Below, piece by piece: positions 39,106-46,520 of a stretch of 64,000 nucleotides of DNA. Under the pieces are notes generated by a model. That model made no database searches. It worked only from the letters and a program-made list of their open reading frames with translations, and had not been told where the DNA came from. Numbering within the stretch: position 1 is the first letter of the stretch; the number at the start of each line of letters is the position of its first letter. The translations under genes and the position numbers were made by a program. Source of the DNA: a virus; IMG/VR virus record IMGVR_UViG_3300033148_007227, positions 1-64,000 of that record. One strand, written 5' to 3'.

Positions 39106-39804
39106 ATGAAAAGGAGATCAATTTTAAATAGGAAAGCTGTAAATAAATCTAATGCAGGTAAATCTCAATATAGAAAAAGTAAAAAGATTAAGTTTCAAAG
39201 AGATGGATATGAAATATATAAAGATAAAGTTCAAGTTTACTATAATTCCTCTACAGAAGCTTTTGATCCTTATACAGTGGTTATAGGAGATTCTGTATTT
39301 ACTATGAGTTCTAATGCTGATAGTCCTCAAGGAGTTAATATGTATATAGGAGAGATTGAAGATTATAATATAGAAGACTTTGGAATACCGATTCCTTTAA
39401 GTGAAGCTCCTGAAGGAGTGCAACGAGGTATTAAACAGAGATTAGTTAATATTTCTTTCAAAGATAAGCTTATTGAGGAAGGATTTAAAATTGATGAACA
39501 TGGAATTATAAGAACTCCAGGAAAATTTGAAGGTGAACGTTATCCTGTAGTTTATTTTTATGATCTGATGATGAATGATGAAGCGGAAGAAGAATATGTT
39601 TGGGGAGACAATACAGGTTTTGCTGTTTTTACTGTTACAGAGGATGATATAAGAGAACTTGGACCTGAGTCTGATCTGCAAGTAGGAGAAAAGGTAGGTA
39701 TTGAATGGACAGAAGAAGGTTTTGTATATTATTTAACTGGTGTGACCGATGAAGATATTGCTCAAGCTAAAGGATATATGGGTGAATATTATGAGGAGGA
39801 GTAA
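39106..39804 (+). CDS. hypothetical head-region protein with basic N-terminus
   Basis: A 232-residue protein with AAGGAG before ATG 39106. Its first 30 residues are very basic (MKRRSILNRKAVNKSNAGKS and Q next), again a Lys-rich leader ending in KSQ. The rest is acidic and beta-rich. It is a candidate substrate of the maturation protease. Function unknown. Confidence 0.75.
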   Translation: MKRRSILNRKAVNKSNAGKSQYRKSKKIKFQRDGYEIYKDKVQVYYNSSTEAFDPYTVVIGDSVFTMSSNADSPQGVNMYIGEIEDYNIEDFGIPIPLSEAPEGVQRGIKQRLVNISFKDKLIEEGFKIDEHGIIRTPGKFEGERYPVVYFYDLMMNDEAEEEYVWGDNTGFAVFTVTEDDIRELGPESDLQVGEKVGIEWTEEGFVYYLTGVTDEDIAQAKGYMGEYYEEE

Positions 39805-39813
39805 GAGCTAAAT

Positions 39814-40185
39814 ATGAAAAAGATAAAAAAAGATTCTTTTAGTGATTTTCCTTCTCTTTCTCAAATTGAGCAGATTATTCAAACTGAGTCTAAACCTACT
39901 GATGTGGGAGGGGAAGCTTTTATTCGTAAATATATTGATAGAGGAGTTGATTGGTTTAAAGAACTTCTTTGGAGAATATATAATGTAGGTGATAAAGATT
40001 TACTTAAAGATATAACTGTAGCTTTAAGGATTCCTGAATATAGTCATTTGTCTCCAGCTCTTTCTGTAGTGAGAGCTAAAAAAAGAAGAAAGGCTGTTAA
40101 GGTAGGTGTGAGAGTAACTGTAACAAAAAGGAATATAAGACATGGGAAAGGTTTTACCAAAGAAACTAGGAAACGTTTACGATAG
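39814..40185 (+). CDS. hypothetical protein
   Basis: A 123-residue protein, MKKIKKDSFSDFPSLSQIEQ onward, with a basic C-terminal tail (RAKKRRKAVKVGVRVTVTKR). It overlaps the next gene by 44 bases in another frame. Possibly a small head protein; not recognised. Confidence 0.7.
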   Translation: MKKIKKDSFSDFPSLSQIEQIIQTESKPTDVGGEAFIRKYIDRGVDWFKELLWRIYNVGDKDLLKDITVALRIPEYSHLSPALSVVRAKKRRKAVKVGVRVTVTKRNIRHGKGFTKETRKRLR

Positions 40186-40519
40186 TTTTGAATTTAGTAG
40201 AGATGATAATTTTGTAGGAACTGAATTTAAGCAAAATTTTGTAGCTAGTTTATCTTCAACTGTAAGAGATATAAGAGTAGTTTTTAATGATGATAGTTTA
40301 TCTAATGTTCTTGTTAGAGGTGTCATTAGAAACTTTGCAGATGATAATAAGCAGATAATTTTTGAAAGTTATGGTAATGGTTTTTTTAACAGAAATGATG
40401 ATAAGATAAATTTAGGAGCAGGACAATACTTTGGAATTGAAACTATAGCATTGGATACAGGCACCCCTCCTGGTGGTAAAGTTGTGTTAGTAATGAAATC
40501 CAACAACTGGAGAGATTAA
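40142..40519 (+). CDS. hypothetical structural protein
   Basis: A 125-residue beta-rich protein (TVRDIRVVFNDDSLSNVLVR, then LGAGQYFGIETIAL). AAGGA lies about ten bases upstream. It overlaps the preceding gene, and its stop shares the A of the next ATG (TAATG). Likely a small head-completion or decoration protein. Confidence 0.65.
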   Translation: MGKVLPKKLGNVYDSFEFSRDDNFVGTEFKQNFVASLSSTVRDIRVVFNDDSLSNVLVRGVIRNFADDNKQIIFESYGNGFFNRNDDKINLGAGQYFGIETIALDTGTPPGGKVVLVMKSNNWRD

Positions 40520-41388
40520 TGGGAGCACAGTTCTCAGGTTTTGATTCTGAAAATCTTTATACAAATCCTGAAGGAGTTATTGTTACTCTTAAAGGGATAA
40601 GTAAAAGATTGAAGATATTTTTTGAAGATTCTAATAATGATCCTTATGATCCTAATGATATAAAATTAACTGTTCAGGATGAGAAAGATAATATTATTGT
40701 TCAGGATGATCTTGCTAGCGGTTTAATTGAGAAAGAAAGTGTTGGGGTTTTTTATATTGATGCTGTGAATAGTACTTATGTTCCTAACTATGATCTTGTG
40801 GTTAATGCTCCTAAACATTATACTTTGCAATGGCAATGGCAGGATGTGTCTGCTGGAGAATGGTTTTTGATTCTTTCTTACCTTAGTGTTCTTAGGAACT
40901 CTACATTTGGTTGGTTTCCTAGATTGAAAAATGAGTTGGATAAAGCATTTAAATTAGTAGGAGATGCAAGGATAGGATATACAGATGCAAACCTTATGTA
41001 TTATTTACAGGGAGGGTTAGATGAGATTAACACTTTTCCTCCTGTAACTGGATTTACATTAGATAATTATCCTAAAACTTATGGTCAACTTTTAATTGAT
41101 TCTGCAACTGTGGTGGGGATTACATCACAAGCTATGTTTGCTATTGATACGGATGTGGGCGCTTTTTCAGATCAAGGATTCTCATTTACTTTAGATCACT
41201 TTAGTAAGTTAAATAGTATGATGACATCATTACTTGCTAAAATAAAAGATCAATTAAGAATGTTTAAAATGGAGTTTACAAGTATTGGAGGAGTGCAGGT
41301 ACAGATGGTTCCTTCATTTCCATTTTATACTTTTTTACGAACAGCTCCAGCGGGATCATTGTTTAGAAATTTCTTTGTTTCGGGTTAA
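40519..41388 (+). CDS. neck or head-completion-like protein
   Basis: A 289-residue protein. The N-terminal half is an Ig-like beta domain (KRLKIFFEDSNNDPYDPNDI). The C-terminal half is helical (GWFPRLKNELDKAFKLVGDA, then SKLNSMMTSLLAKIKDQLRM). This type of two-domain protein is common between capsid and tail genes of myoviruses, so a connector role is inferred from position. Confidence 0.65.
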   Translation: MGAQFSGFDSENLYTNPEGVIVTLKGISKRLKIFFEDSNNDPYDPNDIKLTVQDEKDNIIVQDDLASGLIEKESVGVFYIDAVNSTYVPNYDLVVNAPKHYTLQWQWQDVSAGEWFLILSYLSVLRNSTFGWFPRLKNELDKAFKLVGDARIGYTDANLMYYLQGGLDEINTFPPVTGFTLDNYPKTYGQLLIDSATVVGITSQAMFAIDTDVGAFSDQGFSFTLDHFSKLNSMMTSLLAKIKDQLRMFKMEFTSIGGVQVQMVPSFPFYTFLRTAPAGSLFRNFFVSG

Positions 41389-41402
41389 TAAGGAGATATT
41401 AA

Positions 41403-42488
41403 ATGAAAAAGAAATCATTGGAACTTTGGGAACCGGCTTCTAATTATTTAGGGGAAGATTTTAGAGATTATTATATAGGTCCTTCTATTAGTAGAGATAG
41501 TGGTGCTCTTGAAAAATCTAATTTTGAAGTGGCTTTGGAGATGTTAGGGGGAGAAGGTGATGGGGTTAGTGTTGAAAGATTTAGTCATTGGGCGGTAGGA
41601 TGGATTGAGGTTATTTTAGTTCACAAAGATGCCTCAGATAAAATTGCTATATTGGAAGATATTGAAAGACGATTGGAAGATTATCCTATTCTTGATGAAT
41701 ATGATTATTCAGAAAAAGAAAGTGAGGAGATTACTGAGAATTATAATTCATGGGGAAAAGATTATATTATAAACATCATAAATTTGGATGAACTCATGGA
41801 TTTTAATTTTGATTCTTTATCTGATGAAACTAGAGCAACAATTGAAGATTCCTTGTGGAATCTTTATAGAAATAATGCTGAATACACAGGATCAGAAGTA
41901 GATGTTGATGAAAGAGGAGTAGAGGAGGATTGGAAAAGAGAAATTAAAAGATTGTCGGAAAAAGGAATTAACTTTATATATACTTATGATGGGATGATAG
42001 TTGGTGTTTGGGGGGAATCTGATATAGAAGAACTGAAACAATATTATGGGGAAGATGAAATCAAAGCTCTTCCTGAACATGAGCCAGTTCCTAAAGAGCA
42101 GATGAGTTTGCCTTTTGAAAGTAAAAAAGCTCAGGAATTTGAAGTAGTGAATCCTGAAGATGAGGATTTTTGGAAAAATACATATCTGATTTATCTCGGA
42201 CCTTTTGGAAGCAAGTTTGTTGTTTATGCTGATAATGAGGATGATGCTCTTGATTATTTGATTGATTATGCTGACGAGAAAAATTATAAAGGCTTCTTTT
42301 TGGATGATGAGAAAATTAATGAACTTGAAGAAGAGGGATGTTTAGATGAATATATAAGTGGTGGGAATTATGGAAAGTATTTAAGTTTTCCAGAGAATGA
42401 AGTTAGGATTAAAAGAATAAAAAGTTTAAGTTTTATAAATTCTTCTAAATATAAAAAGCTCAAGAGTTTAAGCCTGGAGATAAAGTAG
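41403..42488 (+). CDS. modular acidic protein with a KKAQ motif, probable frameshift at the 3' end
   Basis: A 361-residue protein with AAGGAGATATTAA upstream. It has a helical first domain, then FESKKAQEFEVVNPE at about residue 240, and a second domain (TYLIYLGPFGSKFVVYADNE). The frame ends soon after SSKYKKLKS. In the -1 frame the sequence from 42458 continues as AQEFKPGDKVEVLVDDKQ, which recreates a second KKAQEF motif. The true protein may therefore be about 45 residues longer and end at 42589. Function unknown. Confidence 0.7.
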   Translation: MKKKSLELWEPASNYLGEDFRDYYIGPSISRDSGALEKSNFEVALEMLGGEGDGVSVERFSHWAVGWIEVILVHKDASDKIAILEDIERRLEDYPILDEYDYSEKESEEITENYNSWGKDYIINIINLDELMDFNFDSLSDETRATIEDSLWNLYRNNAEYTGSEVDVDERGVEEDWKREIKRLSEKGINFIYTYDGMIVGVWGESDIEELKQYYGEDEIKALPEHEPVPKEQMSLPFESKKAQEFEVVNPEDEDFWKNTYLIYLGPFGSKFVVYADNEDDALDYLIDYADEKNYKGFFLDDEKINELEEEGCLDEYISGGNYGKYLSFPENEVRIKRIKSLSFINSSKYKKLKSLSLEIK

Positions 42489-42589
42489 AAGTTTTGGTTG
42501 ATGATAAACAACCTTATTTATCGTATGAGGGTGAAATAGATAAAGTTTTGAGTGAAATGGGGAGTGAAGTTTTATCACAGATAAAATAG
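42458..42589 (+). pseudogene. out-of-frame 3' continuation of the 41403 gene
   Basis: The -1 frame is open from 42458 to TAG 42587-42589. It reads AQEFKPGDKVEVLVDDKQ, then PYLSYEGEIDKVLSEM. It has no start codon of its own at the right place. It would join to KYKK of the upstream gene after a single-base change in the AAAAAG run at 42453-42458. Confidence 0.5.
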
Positions 42590-42607
42590 TAATTAAAGGA
42601 GGAAAAA

Positions 42608-42865
42608 ATGTTAAATTTAGTTATTGTGGGGTCAATTTGTTTGGTGATTGGTATTATATCCGGTTATATTATTTCTAATTTGAAGCAGGTTAAGAATTTT
42701 GAATCTCAAATGCAAAAAGAAATAGAAAAGATAAAGTTTCAAGGGAAGAAGGAGATTGATAACTTTGAAGCAGAGATTGAAAATAAAGTAAATTTAGGAA
42801 AAGAAGCTAAGAATATTTTGGTTGAGAATATAAAAAAGATGAAAGAGCAACTAGAGAATCTTTGA
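42608..42865 (+). CDS. small membrane-anchored coiled-coil protein
   Basis: An 85-residue protein with AAAGGAGGAAAAA upstream. It has one N-terminal transmembrane segment (LVIVGSICLVIGIISGYII) and a charged coiled coil. The layout fits Rz-like or other lysis-accessory proteins, but no specific match is claimed. Confidence 0.65.
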   Translation: MLNLVIVGSICLVIGIISGYIISNLKQVKNFESQMQKEIEKIKFQGKKEIDNFEAEIENKVNLGKEAKNILVENIKKMKEQLENL

Positions 42866-42868
42866 AAA

Positions 42869-43045
42869 ATGAAAATTATTGATAATGAAAAAAGTAATTA
42901 AATTGATTTTGATACTTATGATGAAGCTATGGACTATGCTAAGTCTTTAACTGAGAATTGATGAGAAACAGTTAAAATTTATGAAGATGGAATAAAAGAA
43001 TCTGTTGGTTGTGTTGATAAAGAAGGTGATGGTAAATTTCATTAA
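42869..43045 (+). pseudogene. small gene interrupted by TAA and TGA TGA
   Basis: A 58-codon frame: MKIIDNEKSN, TAA (42899-42901), IDFDTYDEAMDYAKSLTEN, two TGA codons (42959-42964), ETVKIYEDGIKESV onward to TAA 43043. Between the stops the codon use is like real genes here. If the two TGA codons were Trp the text would read ENWWETVKIYEDG, a natural sequence. It is a decayed gene, unless stops are read through. Confidence 0.5.
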
Positions 43046-43071
43046 TTTAGATTTTTGAGAAATTATTTATT

Positions 43072-43815
43072 ATGGGGATAATTGAAATATCAAAAGAATT
43101 AAGAAATTGGATAATCCTGATTGTAGTTTTAGGAGTATTGGGGTTGGTAGGTTGTCTATATGGAAAGAACTATATAGACAATAAAAATAAACAAATAAAT
43201 GATCTTGAGAAAAAACTGAGAGAGAAACCTAAAGTTGAAATCAAGTACCAGGATAGGGTAGTTGAAAAGGAAGTTATCAAATATAAAGATAGATGGCGTG
43301 TAAAGACGGAAGAGAGGATAGTCTATAAAGAACCCTCACTGGAGGTGCAAAAGGCATTTTTGATCTATTGCGAAGCATGTGAGAAGGAAAATATATCTCC
43401 TTTGATAAGTATAGATGCTCTGAGATTCAAATGCACTGCTAATATCTGCAATCAGGAAGAATCAGAATGTGATGTGCAGGAGGGATATACGATTGTTAAA
43501 GAAAAAGAAATTAAAGATAAAATAGCTAAAATTTCTGTGATTGGTGGTTATGAATTTGTAAATAAAGGTATGATGATAGGAGCTAGTTTTATAGATTATA
43601 AAGGAATAACAGTGGGAGCAGATATGGTTTCTGATTTTGAAAATGCTGAAAATTCAGGAATTGGAGGGTTTGTAGGGTATAGACCACAAACTAAGAAATG
43701 GAAATTGAATACAGTTGTTGGAGTAGGAGCTTTAAGTCATTTTGATGATTTTTCTGAGATAGGACTTCAAGGTTTCATAGGTTTTAATATAATTGATCGG
43801 AAGAGTAGAAAATGA
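43072..43815 (+). CDS. membrane-anchored protein with a beta C-terminal domain
   Basis: A 247-residue protein. One transmembrane segment lies near the N-terminus (NWIILIVVLGVLGLVGCLYG), followed by a coiled coil and four cysteines (CEACEKE..CTANICNQ). The C-terminal part has short amphipathic strands (GGYEFVNKGMMIGASFID) resembling outer-membrane-like beta hairpins. It may be an envelope or lysis protein; unproven. It overlaps the next gene by four bases. Confidence 0.65.
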   Translation: MGIIEISKELRNWIILIVVLGVLGLVGCLYGKNYIDNKNKQINDLEKKLREKPKVEIKYQDRVVEKEVIKYKDRWRVKTEERIVYKEPSLEVQKAFLIYCEACEKENISPLISIDALRFKCTANICNQEESECDVQEGYTIVKEKEIKDKIAKISVIGGYEFVNKGMMIGASFIDYKGITVGADMVSDFENAENSGIGGFVGYRPQTKKWKLNTVVGVGALSHFDDFSEIGLQGFIGFNIIDRKSRK

Positions 43816-44135
43816 AAAAAATAAGAATATATGAGAAACTTAAAGGTTGGAAATTAAAATGGTATGTTGCTGGATGGGATGATTTGGATTTGGCAAGAAA
43901 ATGGTATGAGGCAGGATGGGACAATCCTACCTCAGCTATGGGTTTTTATGAAGCTGGTTGGTTAGACCCTATATTAGCTCTTGAATGGAAAAAATCTGGA
44001 TGGAGTGGGATTGATGCTGATTATGCTCTGAAATATTATAATAAAGGTTTTGATCCTTCAGAGGCTCTTCATTTTTTTGAAGATGAAGGTTTAAGACCTG
44101 ATGAAGCTTTGGAGATGATGAAAAATGACGTTTAA
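43812..44135 (+). CDS. W-rich short-repeat protein
   Basis: A 107-residue protein made of about five units of 16-18 residues: KWYVAGWDDLDLARKW, then YEAGWDNPTSAMGF, YEAGWLDPILALEW and KKSGWSGIDADYALKY, then YNKGFDPSEALHF. Each has aromatic, x-x-G-W/F, acidic turn, A-L/M pattern. It probably forms a small helical solenoid. Function unknown. It overlaps both neighbours. Confidence 0.75.
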   Translation: MKKIRIYEKLKGWKLKWYVAGWDDLDLARKWYEAGWDNPTSAMGFYEAGWLDPILALEWKKSGWSGIDADYALKYYNKGFDPSEALHFFEDEGLRPDEALEMMKNDV

Positions 44136-44340
44136 TGAGATTATGGATGTTCTTCAGAGTATGGCTTTTGATGTTCCTGAGTATCGTGATAAAATAAGAG
44201 AAGTTGCTATGTCTATTGAAAGTAAAAGAAATCGTTTGAGAGATTATGTTAATGAATTAGAAGAATTATCTTATTATTATAATGATAAAGAATTAGAAGA
44301 TATTTTTAAGAAACTTGATAATGTTGTGTATGGAGATTAA
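44125..44340 (+). CDS. small hypothetical protein
   Basis: A 71-residue helical acidic protein starting at ATG 44125 inside the end of the repeat protein gene. Not recognised. It ends just before the next structural gene. Confidence 0.6.
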   Translation: MTFNEIMDVLQSMAFDVPEYRDKIREVAMSIESKRNRLRDYVNELEELSYYYNDKELEDIFKKLDNVVYGD

Positions 44341-44343
44341 TTG

Positions 44344-45282
44344 ATGGTATATTGGGGAAGGAATCCTAATAAAGTTATAGATCAATGGTGTGAACTTGAT
44401 CGAGTAAGAAAACAAGTAGAAACAGGCAGAGATATTATTCAAATTAGAGCTAATTTGTGGATGGTGATAAATGATGGTGTAACTTGTTCTTGTAAGAAGA
44501 ACGAAGGATTTGATAAACTTTGTTTTACTTGTTATGGAACTGGATTTATAGGTGGATTTAGGAAGATAATAAACTTTTATAATACATTAAGTGCTACTGG
44601 ATCAGTAAGTTATAATCAGAATGGGGTTGTTTCTTCTATTTCCAATCCTCTTTTGGTTAATATAGAGCAAGTTACAGATATTCTTCCTTTTAGATATAGA
44701 CTTGTAGATGGAGAAGGATCAGGAACTATTGAGTGGACTGGGTTAGATTTATCTGATATTTATGATTTTCAGTTTGATAATAGAGCTTTTTTGAGAGATA
44801 CAGATTTAGGAACTGCTGAAGTATCTGTTGACATTAATGTTGATGCTTCGGGTTATGTACCAATTACAACTTTGGTTGGGAATGATTTTGTAGGAGCTCA
44901 TAGTGCTGATGTGAGAATATCTTTGAGTAGAAGTGATTTGAGTATGAGAAGCCCTCTATTTGAAATTTTGAGGATACGGGGAAGGAAAATCAAGAAAGAT
45001 GTAGATTATATAATAATTTCAAAAAGTAGAGGACCAGAAGATGAAGCTTTTGAAAGAACTGGAAAGATTGATATTGAAAGTGGTATATCTGGATTGTGGA
45101 CCATACTTGAATTTGAGATTACCCCAAAAGCTCTAATTGAGATGATTGATTCTCCATTTACTGGTAATAGGTATCAATTATTTAATTTTAGAAGATCATT
45201 TTGGAAAGACAAAACTTTCAGGCAGATTTTTGACGGGCGTATGATATCTCGTGATCGTGAGATTTTCAATGAGGTTTTTTAA
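44344..45282 (+). CDS. virion structural protein with cysteine cluster
   Basis: A 312-residue protein. I take ATG 44344 (GGAG eight bases upstream); TTG 44341 is adjacent. The N-terminal region has CSCKKNEGFDKLCFTCYGTG, a DnaJ-like zinc cluster present in a family of myovirus neck/tail structural proteins. The rest is beta-rich. It lies between head and sheath genes, so it is likely a neck or tail-completion protein. Confidence 0.65.
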   Translation: MVYWGRNPNKVIDQWCELDRVRKQVETGRDIIQIRANLWMVINDGVTCSCKKNEGFDKLCFTCYGTGFIGGFRKIINFYNTLSATGSVSYNQNGVVSSISNPLLVNIEQVTDILPFRYRLVDGEGSGTIEWTGLDLSDIYDFQFDNRAFLRDTDLGTAEVSVDINVDASGYVPITTLVGNDFVGAHSADVRISLSRSDLSMRSPLFEILRIRGRKIKKDVDYIIISKSRGPEDEAFERTGKIDIESGISGLWTILEFEITPKALIEMIDSPFTGNRYQLFNFRRSFWKDKTFRQIFDGRMISRDREIFNEVF

Positions 45283-46221
45283 TTGTCTGATATAATAACA
45301 GGATTCGAGAGACTGAGTGATTTTGTAAGAAGCACTTTTGTTTCTAGGATATCAGAATTTTTTAGTGCTCAAGATGGATTTTTAAGAGCTGTAGTTTCTG
45401 AAGTTCCAAATATAGAAAAGTATGAGATAACGGAAAATCAGGAAAGATTTTCAAGTTCAGTTCATATTCAGAGATATTTTGCTGATCTTTTTGAAAAATT
45501 ACCTTTGATAGCTATAACAACTACAGGAGCCAGACAAGCTTTCAATCAGGTGGGAATACAGGAATTTATGAATGAATATAATCCAGTTGTAATATCATCT
45601 TTGGATGCTCCTTACACTTTAGCCGATCAGGATGATCTTGTAGTAAAAATTAATGGTGTAGAATATACTATAATTTTTGAAAGTATAATGTTTGATGATA
45701 TTACAGATGTTTCTATTAAAGAGTTTAAGGATGTTGTGGATCAACTATTAATTTTTTTGAGGTCTTATGACGTAGAAGGAAAGTTGGCTCTTAGAGATGT
45801 TTATTCAAGACCACTTGAGATAGTGGGTGGTTCAGCAGTGACAAAGTTAGGTTTTACAAGTGGTCAAACTCCTGCTAATACTTTTATAAAATATTCTTTA
45901 ATTTCTGAATCTATGGAAGCAGTTGTGGATATTGTAACTTCTGATAGAAATCAAAGAGTGGAAATTATGGATTTACTTTCTTCACTTTTTGGATTCTATG
46001 TTTTTGATAGATATCTTGGGCAATGGTTGGAGGAGGAAGGTTTTATATTCTTTACAACTAATTATAGTAGGAGAGGAGAATCTGAAACTTTTTTGGATAA
46101 TGCTCCTGTGGAAAAATTGTATTTTGATACTTTATCTATTCCGGTTAGAGCGTTTGTTCAAATTGATAGAGAGGAAAATTTTGAAGAATTGAATATATCG
46201 AAAGAAGGAATTATTCTGTGA
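45283..46221 (+). CDS. hypothetical structural protein
   Basis: A 312-residue protein starting at TTG 45283 directly after the previous stop (TAATTG). It has mixed alpha/beta sequence (DDLVVKINGVEYTIIFESIM) with two similar halves. Its position before the sheath gene suggests a tail terminator or neck role. It is followed by the fourth promoter-like motif. Confidence 0.6.
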   Translation: MSDIITGFERLSDFVRSTFVSRISEFFSAQDGFLRAVVSEVPNIEKYEITENQERFSSSVHIQRYFADLFEKLPLIAITTTGARQAFNQVGIQEFMNEYNPVVISSLDAPYTLADQDDLVVKINGVEYTIIFESIMFDDITDVSIKEFKDVVDQLLIFLRSYDVEGKLALRDVYSRPLEIVGGSAVTKLGFTSGQTPANTFIKYSLISESMEAVVDIVTSDRNQRVEIMDLLSSLFGFYVFDRYLGQWLEEEGFIFFTTNYSRRGESETFLDNAPVEKLYFDTLSIPVRAFVQIDREENFEELNISKEGIIL

Positions 46222-46223
46222 TT

Positions 46224-46255
46224 TTTAAAATTTTTTCAGTAAATTAGGTTATCAT
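46224..46255 (+). promoter_or_regulatory. promoter-like motif, copy 4
   Basis: TTTAAAA and a T tract, then, 20 bases after the hexamer, TATCAT (46250-46255) preceded by AGGT. It directly follows the stop of the previous gene and could drive the sheath and tail genes. Confidence 0.5.
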
Positions 46256-46277
46256 AGAGAGTGTAAAAAGGAACTTT

Positions 46278-46341
46278 CTGAAACTTGATATTTATATTCA
46301 AATAGCTTCAAAGATGATTGGGATATTAAGCTAAGTTTCAG
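46278..46341 (+). ncRNA. structured RNA candidate before the tail sheath gene
   Basis: A perfect 9-bp outer stem, CTGAAACTT (46278-46286) with AAGTTTCAG (46333-46341), encloses an inner stem AGCTT (46304-46308) with AAGCT (46328-46332). The two right arms abut, so the helices could stack. It sits between the promoter-like motif and the short PLMP frame. There is no T run, which argues against a terminator. Confidence 0.5.
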
Positions 46342-46361
46342 TAGTTAAGGAGATTGCTTAA

Positions 46362-46493
46362 ATGTAAAAAATTTTTGTGGTTGATAGGAAAGGAAAGTCA
46401 TTTCTTTCGACTTGTTCTACAAGAGCAAGATTATTATTGAAGAAAAATAAAGCTAAAATTATATATGGTTTTCCATTCGTAATTCAGTTGTAA
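46362..46493 (+). pseudogene. orphan PLMP (RRXRR) domain ORF with a stop at codon 2
   Basis: ATG 46362 follows AAGGAG, but the next codon is TAA. After it the frame reads KIFVVDRKGK, then SFLSTCSTRARLLLKKNKAK and IIYGFPFVIQL, then TAA 46491-46493. This is a full PLMP/RRXRR domain, as at the N-terminus of IscB, and nothing follows it. GTG 46377 could start a 38-residue version. It is a relic, or a micro-protein using an unusual start. Confidence 0.65.
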
Positions 46494-46520
46494 ATTGAAT
46501 AAAAAGGGAGGTCATGTAAG

